7,479 bases of DNA from Chloroflexota bacterium. GTDB lineage: Bacteria > Chloroflexota > Limnocylindria > Limnocylindrales > CSP1-4. The stretch lies in contig JAKAAV010000105.1 of NCBI GenBank assembly GCA_021802185.1, positions 1 through 7,479 of the forward strand. The letters run 5' to 3'. Shown in pieces: positions 1 through 5,888 of this stretch. The translations under genes were made by a program, and so were the position numbers. The notes under the pieces are model-generated. The model made no database searches. It was not told where the DNA came from and saw nothing but the letters and a program-made list of their open reading frames with translations. Position 1 is the first letter of the stretch. Each line of letters starts with the position of its first letter.

Positions 1-1452
1 CGCCTGGCCGTCCTCGACGTGCCGCAGCGGCGGCCGCGCTCGCGCGTGCCGTGGCCGCGGACCCGCCGGGGGTCGTTCGTGCTCACCCTCGCGGGACTCG
101 CGGTCGTGGTCGTCGCCGCGCTCGCGGTCGTGCTCCTGCACCCGTTCCCGTCGGGCCCGACCGCGGGGGCCCTGCCCACTGGGAGCCGCCTGCCGTCCCC
201 CCACAGCGCCCTGGTCTCAAGCTGGGTCGAGCAGACCGACGGCGCCTACGGCTACCGCATGCTCCGGCCGGCGAACTGGAAGACGACGAGCGGCGACGGG
301 ATGCAGCGCTTCTACATCGCGCCGGGATTCCAGGGCTCGCAGGTGCAGGGCGTCGAGGTGCTCGTCACGAACCTGAAGGTGCTCGGAACGTCGATGGGCC
401 CGAACACGAACGTCGCGCAGTGGAGCCTGTTCCAGCAGCACCCTGATCTCGCCGGCTGGACGGCAGCCCTCGAGCACATGATGGATGCCGACTTCACGTA
501 CCACCTGGTGCGCACGTTGCCCGACGCGAAGCTCTACGCCATCACCGCCATGAGCGGCATGGAGCAGCCGACCCTGCTCGTCGTCGCCTACGCCATTGCC
601 GGCGGCCAGCCGTTCGGGCTGACGCTCGAGGCTGCCGGCACCTACCGCGACCTCGCCACGCTCGAGCAGGACGGCGTGCTCGACGACTTCGCGACGATGG
701 TGGGCAGCATCGCGCCGGTTCCCGCCGATCCGGCGAATGTCGTGCCCGCCATGCCGACGCCACCCGGCGTGGCCGTCGGGCCGGCGAGCGGTCCGCCGTC
801 GCCGCCCCCGGCGGCCACGCCGGTCGCCTCTGGCATGACCGAGTTCGTCGTCCGTCCGGCTGCCTCCACGCCCCCGAAGTCGGTGACCGACCAGGCCATC
901 GGCGTCCTCTCGGCCCGCCTGCGCGCGCTCGGCGTCGCCAACTTCACGATCGCCGCGGGAGACACGATCACGGTCAGGGTGCCCGCGTCTGCCGACCAGG
1001 GCGCAGTACGGGCCGTGCTCACGACGACCGGCGAGGTCTCGTTCGTGCCGCTGCCGGCCGCGACGTATGGGAGCTCGACCGGCGGCCGCGGGACGCAGCC
1101 CCTCCCGAACCCCGGCGACACGCTCGATCCCACGCTCGCGCCGCTGCTCGGCTCGATCGACATCGCCAGCGCACACGCGACCGCGGACACGAGCGGCAGT
1201 CCTGCCATCGACCTTCGGTTCACCCCGCAGGGCACGCGGCTCTTCGCGGACTGGTCGACGACCCACGTCGGCCAGTACTTCGCGGTCGTCCTCGACGGCA
1301 CGGTCCTCATGGCGCCGTACGTGAAGTCGCCGATCACCGACGGCACGGGCATGATCGCGCTCGGCCAGGGCGGGCTGCCTGCGCCGGTGTCGGCCATCGT
1401 CGCGATCCTCGAGTCAGGGCCGCTGCCCGCGGCGTGGCGCCAGGGGTCGTGA
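1..1452 (+). CDS. Membrane-anchored exported protein: PsbP/DUF1795-like domain plus SecD P1-type C-terminal domain (probably 5'-partial)
   Basis: The frame is open from base 1 to the TGA at 1450-1452. A GTG at 19 could start it (477 residues, numbering used here), but only 18 bases precede it, no Shine-Dalgarno is visible and the frame stays open leftward, so the true start probably lies outside. Residues 20-40 form one hydrophobic helix after an Arg-rich cytoplasmic stretch. Residues 75-235 begin with GAYGYRMLRPANWK, the 'YGY..P..W' pattern of PsbP/DUF1795-like domains. A Pro/Ala linker (240-272) leads to a SecD P1-like region: AIGVLSARLRALGV (293-306), ITVRVPAS (317-324), FAVVLDGTVLMAPYV (421-435) and LESGPLPAAW (464-473). 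In SecD the last motif directly precedes the next membrane helix, yet here the protein ends. The translocase core is therefore absent and the role is unknown: perhaps an extracytoplasmic binding or chaperone-like protein, or the output end of an anti-sigma-type protein. Domain assignment is fairly sure; function is not. Confidence 0.8.
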   Translation, partial: RLAVLDVPQRRPRSRVPWPRTRRGSFVLTLAGLAVVVVAALAVVLLHPFPSGPTAGALPTGSRLPSPHSALVSSWVEQTDGAYGYRMLRPANWKTTSGDGMQRFYIAPGFQGSQVQGVEVLVTNLKVLGTSMGPNTNVAQWSLFQQHPDLAGWTAALEHMMDADFTYHLVRTLPDAKLYAITAMSGMEQPTLLVVAYAIAGGQPFGLTLEAAGTYRDLATLEQDGVLDDFATMVGSIAPVPADPANVVPAMPTPPGVAVGPASGPPSPPPAATPVASGMTEFVVRPAASTPPKSVTDQAIGVLSARLRALGVANFTIAAGDTITVRVPASADQGAVRAVLTTTGEVSFVPLPAATYGSSTGGRGTQPLPNPGDTLDPTLAPLLGSIDIASAHATADTSGSPAIDLRFTPQGTRLFADWSTTHVGQYFAVVLDGTVLMAPYVKSPITDGTGMIALGQGGLPAPVSAIVAILESGPLPAAWRQGS

Positions 1453-1456
1453 CGGA

Positions 1457-1500
1457 ACGGGTCTGGTAGCGGCGACGCCTCAGCAGAAGGCGTGACCCGT
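1457..1500 (+). terminator. Two-helix inverted repeat after the SecD-P1 gene, possible terminator
   Basis: An outer 7-bp stem pairs ACGGGTC (1457-1463) with GACCCGT (1494-1500). An inner 6-bp stem pairs ACGCCT (1475-1480) with AGGCGT (1488-1493) around a 7-base loop. The two stems abut on the 3' side, and an 11-base bulge separates them on the 5' side. The structure sits between the stop at 1452 and the sigma-factor promoter. No T-run follows, so it is not a classical intrinsic terminator. It could also be a 3'-end stabiliser or a chance pairing in GC-rich DNA. Confidence 0.3.
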
Positions 1501-1552
1501 CGCGCGTCTGGCCGCCCATGGCTCGCGGATGAGCAGGTCGCGTTCGGCGATT

Positions 1553-1577
1553 GAACCTCCGCGCAGGCGGCTGCGTC
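1553..1577 (+). promoter_or_regulatory. ECF-sigma-type promoter before the sigma-factor gene
   Basis: A GAACC -35 (1553-1557, preceded by T) is followed after 16 bases by a CGTC -10 (1574-1577). This is the classical GGAAC/CGTC layout recognised by many ECF sigma factors. The first ATG of the sigma gene begins 8 bases after the -10, so transcription would start at or next to the start codon and the mRNA would be leaderless. The position implies autoregulation by the encoded sigma factor; that is an inference. Confidence 0.55.
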
Positions 1578-1585
1578 TGGATGTC

Positions 1586-2176
1586 ATGATGGCGGAGGAG
1601 AGCTGGGAGGTCGCGGTGCCGCAGGCCCTGGCGGGGGGAGCGGAGGACGAGCGCGCGCGCACGTTCGCGCGCCTCACCACGGGCCGCCTCGAGCGCGCCT
1701 ACCGGCTCGCGGCCGTGATCCTCGACGACGATGTCGAGGCCGAGGACGCCGTCCACGACGCCGGCGTCCGTGCCTGGTCACGGTGGCGAGACCTGCGCGA
1801 TCCCGCGCGGTTCGACGCCTGGTTCGACCGCATCGTCGTGAACGCCTGCCGCGACCGGCTGCGCCGCCGACGCCTCCGCCCGATCGGGCTCGACGGGTTC
1901 GGCGACCCGCCTGCCCCCGACGTGCTCGACCGCCCTCCCGAGCGGGACGCGCTGCGACGCGCGCTCGCGACGCTCACGCCGGAGCACCGCGCGGTCGTGC
2001 TGCTGCACCACGTCGAAGGTCTGCCGCTCGCGGAGATCGCGGCCCGCACCGGCGAGCGCGAGGGCACCGTCAAGTCGCGCCTGCACTACGCGCTGCGCGA
2101 GCTGCGAGCGGCCTACGAGGCCGAGCAGCGCGCGGCCGGTCGCATGCCGGCGCTCGGGACGGGAGGCCGGCGATGA
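1586..2176 (+). CDS. RNA polymerase ECF-family sigma factor
   Basis: This is a 196-residue sigma-70-family protein of extracytoplasmic-function size. Region sigma-2 covers about residues 27-98, including DDDVEAEDAVHDAGVRAW and FDAWFDRIVVNACRDRLRRRR. Region sigma-4 covers about 119-172, with LTPEHRAVVLLHHVEGLPLAEIA followed by the helix-turn-helix GEREGTVKSRLHYAL. The classic ECF arrangement with no sigma-1 or sigma-3 is clear. An in-frame ATG at 1529 would add 19 residues, but that stretch contains the promoter and reads as non-conserved basic sequence, so the tandem ATGATG at 1586/1589 is preferred. The stop overlaps the start of the next gene (ATGA), as in sigma/anti-sigma operons, so the downstream membrane protein is the likely cognate regulator. 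The sigma factor would act in the cytoplasm by recruiting core RNA polymerase to GAAC/CGTC-type promoters. Family is near certain; the ECF subgroup cannot be assigned by eye. Confidence 0.93.
   Translation: MMAEESWEVAVPQALAGGAEDERARTFARLTTGRLERAYRLAAVILDDDVEAEDAVHDAGVRAWSRWRDLRDPARFDAWFDRIVVNACRDRLRRRRLRPIGLDGFGDPPAPDVLDRPPERDALRRALATLTPEHRAVVLLHHVEGLPLAEIAARTGEREGTVKSRLHYALRELRAAYEAEQRAAGRMPALGTGGRR
2161..2166 (+). promoter_or_regulatory. Strong ribosome binding site for the anti-sigma/propeller gene
   Basis: GGGAGG lies inside the end of the sigma-factor gene, 6 bases before the ATG at 2173. It fixes the start of the downstream gene even though that frame stays open back to 1783. Together with the ATGA overlap it indicates coupled translation of the pair. 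Confidence 0.7.
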
Positions 2177-4377
2177 GCGGCGAGCGCACACGGCGCTCCT
2201 CGGACGATCGCTTTCACGCGGACCTGCGCGTCGTCCTCCTCGAGCGGACCGCGCACGGCGTGCCCGACACACTGCGGGCGCGCATGGCGGCGATCCCCGA
2301 CACCGTTCCCGGCAGCACCCCCGTGCCGCTCCGGCGCCGGCTCCTCGGGCTCGCCGCGGCGTTCGCCGCGCTCGCGGTCATCGGCGCGACCCTCGTCGCC
2401 ACCTTCGGGCTCCACGGCGCCCTCCTCGTCGGCCCGGCGGCCTCGCCCTCCCCCACGGCCTCCGCCCCGGTCGCGTCGAGCGTCCCGGCGTCACCGTCGC
2501 CTGCCGAAGTGCCGCCGTTCCCGAGCGTCCCGCCCGACGCCGCGACGACCAGCGGGCGGATCGACGTCGGGCAGGTCGCCGTCGTGTCGGACGCGCAGGG
2601 GCCGGCCGTGCTCGTGCGCGTGCGCGACGTGACGGAGGTCGCTGGCGTGCCCGGCCTCGCGCCGCGCATCGTGGGCGACGTGTTCCTCTCGGCGACCGTC
2701 GACTACCGCGTGCTCCACGTCCCAGAGGGGACGTTCCCGGGGATCGGGTACGTCGCCTGGAAGACGTTCGGGGCGACGATGCTCGACCCATCGGCCGGCT
2801 GGCCTGCGCCCGCCCTCGGCTGGGTCACCGACCTCCGAGCGGGCATGACGCTGTCGGGCAGGATCGGCTGGGAGGCGCCGCCGAGTGGCGAAGTGACGAT
2901 CCGCCTCCAGGAGTCCGCCACGGCCTTCGTCGAGCTCGTCCTGCGCGCGGCGCCGACGACACCCGTCGCGACCGCCGCGCCGTCCGGCTGGCCCGTGACG
3001 CTCGATCTCTCGGCGGGGACATCGGCGGCGCTCGGCGCGGACGGCAGCGTGTATCTCGCCGGCAACGGCAGCGGCCCGAACGCGCCCGAGGAGCGCGGCA
3101 CGGCCTACCGCCTCGACGTGAGCGGGCGCCTCGTCGCCGGCTGGCCCGTCACGCTCCCGTTCGCGGGCTGGGTGGGCGCGACCGCGCTCGGCGCCGATGG
3201 CACGTACTACGTGGGGGGCGTGGGGGTCGTCGCGGCGTACGCCCCGGACGGCCAGGCGCAGCCGGGTTGGCCGGTCACGCTGCCGGGCGGAGGCGGTGCC
3301 GTGCAGCAGCTCCGCGTCGGGACCGACGGCACGCTGTATGCCGAGTACGCGAGCAGCGGCGGCGGCATCCACGTCGCCGTGCTCGCGAGCGACGGCACCC
3401 CGCGCTCGTCGGCCGTCACGATCCCGCTGCCGCGCGACGGCGTGATCGCGGACGTGATCCTCGCGCCCGACGGCACGCTGTACGTGGCGGCCCGATCGAC
3501 GGCCTCGCGGAATGACAATCTGCACGGTGCGCTGTACGCCATCGGCGCGGATGGCACGATGCGGGCGGGCTGGCCGGTCGCCGGCTGGGACGAGCTCTCC
3601 GTGGCCCCCGACGGGACGGTCTACGCCTGGCGCCAGACCGCGAACGCGAAGGGGGATGCGGTCGCCTCGACGCAGGTTGCCGCGCTCTCGGCGGCGGGTC
3701 GTCCGCTGGCAGGCTGGCCGATCACGATCGCCGGAGCCGCGTCGCCGGCTGCCGTCTCGTCGGACGGCATTGCCTACGTCACCCTCGGCGCGCCCGGAGC
3801 GGCCTCCGGCTCCGTGCTCGCCCTCGATCGCTCAGGGCGGCGTGTCCCGGGATGGCCGGCCGCGCTGCCCGGCGGCATGACGGGGCTGTCGGCGGGCCTC
3901 ATGGGCGATCTCCCGTCGCCGCAGGCGCCCGTGCTCGCCCCGTCCGGCCGGCTCTTCGTGTCGGGACAGGACGCGCCGCATCGGCTGGTGGCCGCGTTCG
4001 GGCCCGACGGACACGCCCTGCCCGGCTGGCCCTTCGTCCTGCCCGACACCATGTCGTTCGGGAACGAGGCGCCGTTCGCGATGCCCGGGCCGCCGCCGTC
4101 GTCCGCCCGCGTCGGTCCAGACGGATCGGTCTTCTTCTGGACAATTACCAGCAGCCCCGGTGCGATGACCGCAGGCGACGTGTTCCGCATTGGTCCGGAC
4201 GGCGCTGCGTCAACGGGATGGCCGCAGCCCGAGCCCGACCACGCCGCCGTCAGCTACGTCGCGCCGATGCCGGACGGCGGTGCGGTCGTCGTTGGGGTCG
4301 CCCTCACCGCCGACTACTCGGCCGTCACCGTCGTCAGCCGGTATGGACCGGACGGGTCGGTCGTACCGGGCCCGTAG
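2173..4377 (+). CDS. Putative anti-sigma factor fused to an extracellular beta domain and a GWPV-repeat beta-propeller
   Basis: The 734-residue product starts at ATG 2173, overlapping the sigma gene stop. Residues 1-56 form a charged cytoplasmic tail with DDRFHADLRVVLLERTAHGVPDTLRARM, placed where anti-sigma domains normally sit, but no zinc-binding HXXXCXXC motif is present. One membrane helix follows (about 57-79), then a Ser/Pro/Ala linker (88-122). Residues about 126-259 form a beta-rich domain (DVGQVAVVSDAQGPAVLVRV and onward) resembling DUF4352-type extracellular domains. From 272 to the end are about nine repeats of 42-64 residues. Each has a 'DG...aGWPVtLP' turn, then a 'DGtvYV' strand; GWP occurs at 272, 323, 365, 466, 514, 560, 618 and 682, with one degenerate copy near 413. 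This matches PQQ/BamB-like or WD40-like propellers. The likely topology has the cytoplasmic tail holding the sigma factor and the propeller outside as sensor. Architecture is well supported; the anti-sigma role rests on context. Confidence 0.85.
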   Translation: MSGERTRRSSDDRFHADLRVVLLERTAHGVPDTLRARMAAIPDTVPGSTPVPLRRRLLGLAAAFAALAVIGATLVATFGLHGALLVGPAASPSPTASAPVASSVPASPSPAEVPPFPSVPPDAATTSGRIDVGQVAVVSDAQGPAVLVRVRDVTEVAGVPGLAPRIVGDVFLSATVDYRVLHVPEGTFPGIGYVAWKTFGATMLDPSAGWPAPALGWVTDLRAGMTLSGRIGWEAPPSGEVTIRLQESATAFVELVLRAAPTTPVATAAPSGWPVTLDLSAGTSAALGADGSVYLAGNGSGPNAPEERGTAYRLDVSGRLVAGWPVTLPFAGWVGATALGADGTYYVGGVGVVAAYAPDGQAQPGWPVTLPGGGGAVQQLRVGTDGTLYAEYASSGGGIHVAVLASDGTPRSSAVTIPLPRDGVIADVILAPDGTLYVAARSTASRNDNLHGALYAIGADGTMRAGWPVAGWDELSVAPDGTVYAWRQTANAKGDAVASTQVAALSAAGRPLAGWPITIAGAASPAAVSSDGIAYVTLGAPGAASGSVLALDRSGRRVPGWPAALPGGMTGLSAGLMGDLPSPQAPVLAPSGRLFVSGQDAPHRLVAAFGPDGHALPGWPFVLPDTMSFGNEAPFAMPGPPPSSARVGPDGSVFFWTITSSPGAMTAGDVFRIGPDGAASTGWPQPEPDHAAVSYVAPMPDGGAVVVGVALTADYSAVTVVSRYGPDGSVVPGP

Positions 4378-4481
4378 GATCCGCGGTCGCGAACGGATGC
4401 GTGAGTACTGCGGCAACCGATCCGCCGGCGCCCGAGGACGGGTCGCGCGTCAGCGCGGCGTCGGCTGCGGGCTGAGCGCCG

Positions 4482-4915
4482 GTACATGGGCGTCGCGAGG
4501 ACCTCGAAGCGGCCGAGCGGCCAGTAGCTGAGCCAGGCGCGCCCGATGACGCTCGCGATCGGCACCGGCCCGAATGTCCGGGAGTCGCGCGAGTCCTGGC
4601 GATGGTCGCCGAGCACGAACAGCGCGCCGTCCGGGACGACCCAGCTCGTCTTGCCGGTCTCCGGCAGCGTGACCTGCCCCGGATACACGTACGGCTCCGC
4701 GAGCGTGACGCCGGGTCCACCCGCCACTCTCCTCGGTGCGTCCCGATCGAGGGTTCGAGCATACGCGTCGGCTACGGCACCGACGGTCACGAGCCGGCTC
4801 GCAGCGCGTGCGAGCGCGCCGGACGCGCCAGCTCGGGCGGCGCGGGCGGCGCGGTGACGAGCGCCCAGACGAGCGCCAGGAGCGCGAAGAGGCATACGCC
4901 GCCTGAGCTCGTCAT
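4482..4915 (-). pseudogene. Decayed type I signal peptidase (LepB/S26 family), catalytic region missing
   Basis: Two pieces in different frames make up this relic. An ATG at 4915 opens a 42-codon frame ending at a TGA (4787-4789), containing a membrane helix (GGVCLFALLALVWALVTA, about 4900-4847) and APPAPPELARPA, like the N-terminus of a single-helix signal peptidase. A second frame encodes an unmistakable C-terminal half between about 4715 and 4482: EPYVYPGQVTLPETG, WVVPDGALFVLGD, then HRQDSRDSRTFGPVP and VIGRAWLSYWPLGRFEVL, which are boxes D and E including GD, S and DSR. The 150 bases between hold no SMxPTL serine box and no KRVxGxPGD lysine box. RRVAGGPG is the closest to box C, but with Arg where the catalytic Lys should be. 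The second frame has no stop until 4314 and so runs into the end of the convergent gene, which also suggests loss of its stop. A non-catalytic truncated protein is possible; decay is more likely. Confidence 0.75.
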
Positions 4916-4927
4916 GGCACTCAGGTC

Positions 4928-4953
4928 GACGGACGAACCTCCACACGAGTTCC
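4928..4953 (-). promoter_or_regulatory. ECF-sigma-type promoter before the signal peptidase relic
   Basis: Read on the minus strand, GGAAC (4953-4949) is followed after 17 bases by CGTC (4931-4928). The ATG at 4915 begins 12 bases further on, giving a very short leader. This is the same motif pair as before the sigma-factor gene. In DNA this GC-rich, such pairs also occur by chance (one lies inside the first gene), so the position is the main support. Confidence 0.4.
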
Positions 4954-4967
4954 TTCGCTCGCCCGTG

Positions 4968-5323
4968 CTACTGCGCCCGCGGTCGGAGCGCGACGGCGGA
5001 GAGCACGAGGCCGGGCGCGAGGATGGCGGCCGCGATGACCAGCCAGGAGGTCTCGTTCGGCTGCACGCATGAGGCATTCGTCGCGCAGACGACGGCGATC
5101 TGCGCAACGAGCGCGAACAGCACGGCCCCGAAGCCGGTCAGCGCACCCCCAGCCGCGCCGCCCATGGCCCGTTGGCCACGAGCAGGGCCACGAGCACCAG
5201 GCCCGCCCACAGCAGCACGCCAGCCCCGGTGGAGTAGCAGAGGCCGAACACAACCCCCAAACTCAGCCCAAACAGGTAGTCCTTCCGCAGGCGCGACGCC
5301 GTCCGGGTGCCGTTTGGCCACAT
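4968..5323 (-). pseudogene. Small four-helix membrane protein split by an apparent one-base frameshift
   Basis: Two overlapping frames seem to be one gene. The first starts at ATG 5323 and encodes 61 residues ending ...VANGPWAARLGVR at 5138, with two hydrophobic segments (LFGLSLGVVFGLCYSTGAG and VLLWAGLVLVALLVANG). The second carries two more (GALTGFGAVLFALVAQIAVV and WLVIAAAILAPGLVLSAVAL, joined by a loop with Cys-Asn-Glu residues) and ends at 4968. They join smoothly as ...AARLG|GALTGFG... if one G is added to the G5 tract (minus strand; C5 at 5146-5150). That gives a protein of about 118 residues with four helices. I recall similar uncharacterised proteins of this pattern as single polypeptides in Chloroflexota, but did not check. 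Alternatives are two separate two-helix proteins, the second starting at ATG 5165 with a 28-base overlap. No function can be assigned. It lies 12 bases after the preceding gene, with a good ribosome binding site. Confidence 0.6.
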
Positions 5324-5332
5324 GCCGCGCGT

Positions 5333-5336
5333 CTCC
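5333..5336 (-). promoter_or_regulatory. Ribosome binding site GGAG overlapping the upstream stop codon
   Basis: On the minus strand the stop TAG of the 153-residue gene runs straight into GGAG, 9 bases before ATG 5323. This supports 5323 as the real start and ties the two membrane-protein genes into one operon. Confidence 0.6.
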
Positions 5337-5797
5337 TACCGGATGGCGAGGTGTCGCACGCTCCACGCCCATAGCAGAGCGAGCGGGAGCACGGAGCCGA
5401 GCGCGACGGTGACGTAGCCGGCCGCGAACAGGGCACCCTTGTCGGAGGCCAGCCCGAGGTCGCCGGGCGGTCCAGAGCTGACCGGCAGGAGGCTGGAGCC
5501 GAGCACGGAGACCCACGCGCTGCCGACGATCCCGAGCAACGCGACGGCGAGGACCGCGGTCGACCACGGCGCGTCAGAGGCACGCGGGGCGAGCGCAGCA
5601 CCCAGAAGGCTGGCCACGAGCACGGTGCCCGCCGCCACGCCCAGCCCTGCCGGACTTGATCGGGCCGGGACCGCGAGGCCGAGAAGGGTGGCGAAGACAG
5701 GGAACGCCCGGATCAGGGTGCCCGCTGCGACCGTCACGCCGACGATGACCGGCAGCGCGATCGCGCCCGCCGTGATGGCGCCTGCCGCACGGTGCAT
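5336..5797 (-). CDS. Hypothetical polytopic membrane protein
   Basis: The 153-residue product is almost entirely hydrophobic, with four or five membrane segments: about residues 5-45 (one long or two short helices: ITAGAIALPVIVGVTVAAG, then FPVFATLLGLAV), 50-70 (AGLGVAAGTVLVASLLGAAL), 79-100 (STAVLAVALLGIVGSAWVSVL) and 122-144 (ALFAAGYVTVALGSVLPLALLW). A loop between the last two (SSLLPVSSGPPGDLGLASDKG) is polar. I recognise no family. ATG 5797 is used; a GTG at 5803 (two codons upstream, with GGGAG 10 bases before it) is an equal alternative, while the far upstream ATG at 5869 adds non-hydrophobic, unconvincing sequence. An 85-91-base gap separates it from the preceding gene, and only 12 bases separate it from the following small membrane protein, so those two are probably cotranscribed. 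It might be a permease-like or scaffold membrane subunit, but nothing in the sequence decides this. Confidence 0.75.
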   Translation of the reverse strand: MHRAAGAITAGAIALPVIVGVTVAAGTLIRAFPVFATLLGLAVPARSSPAGLGVAAGTVLVASLLGAALAPRASDAPWSTAVLAVALLGIVGSAWVSVLGSSLLPVSSGPPGDLGLASDKGALFAAGYVTVALGSVLPLALLWAWSVRHLAIR

Positions 5798-5888
5798 GGT
5801 CACTCGCCCGCTACTCCCAAAGGAATCTCGGCCGCCCCCATTCTGCGCGCGCGGCGCGCCAAGAGACACGGTCGTGGGGCGTTGTCGC

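Noticed and set aside
369..392. GAAC-N16-CGTC inside the first gene
   Set aside because: It is within a coding region with no gene starting after it; shown here as a reminder that this motif arises by chance in such GC-rich DNA.
217..1266. Long open frame on the minus strand opposite the SecD-P1 gene
   Set aside because: It is Arg-rich and low in complexity, with no domain or membrane segment, and lies fully antisense to a gene with clear family motifs; this is a GC-driven shadow frame.
1529..1585. Upstream ATG extending the sigma factor by 19 residues
   Set aside because: The extension contains the GAACC/CGTC promoter and gives an unconserved-looking basic leader; ATG 1586 fits the promoter better.
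4431..4442. CCCG-AGGA-CGGG hairpin between convergent units
   Set aside because: The four-bp stem is too short and has no T-tract, so it is not supported as a terminator.
4730..4762. MLEPSIGTHRGE in the frame of the signal peptidase N-terminus, reminiscent of the SMxPT serine box
   Set aside because: It lies after two stop codons, lacks the serine at the right place and overlaps the RRVAGGPG candidate in another frame; at most a trace of the lost region.
5841..5860. GC-rich palindromic stretch (GGCGCGCC and CGCGCG) in the gap between the 407- and 153-residue genes
   Set aside because: No defined stem-loop with a T-tract could be drawn; alternating GC in this composition is expected by chance.
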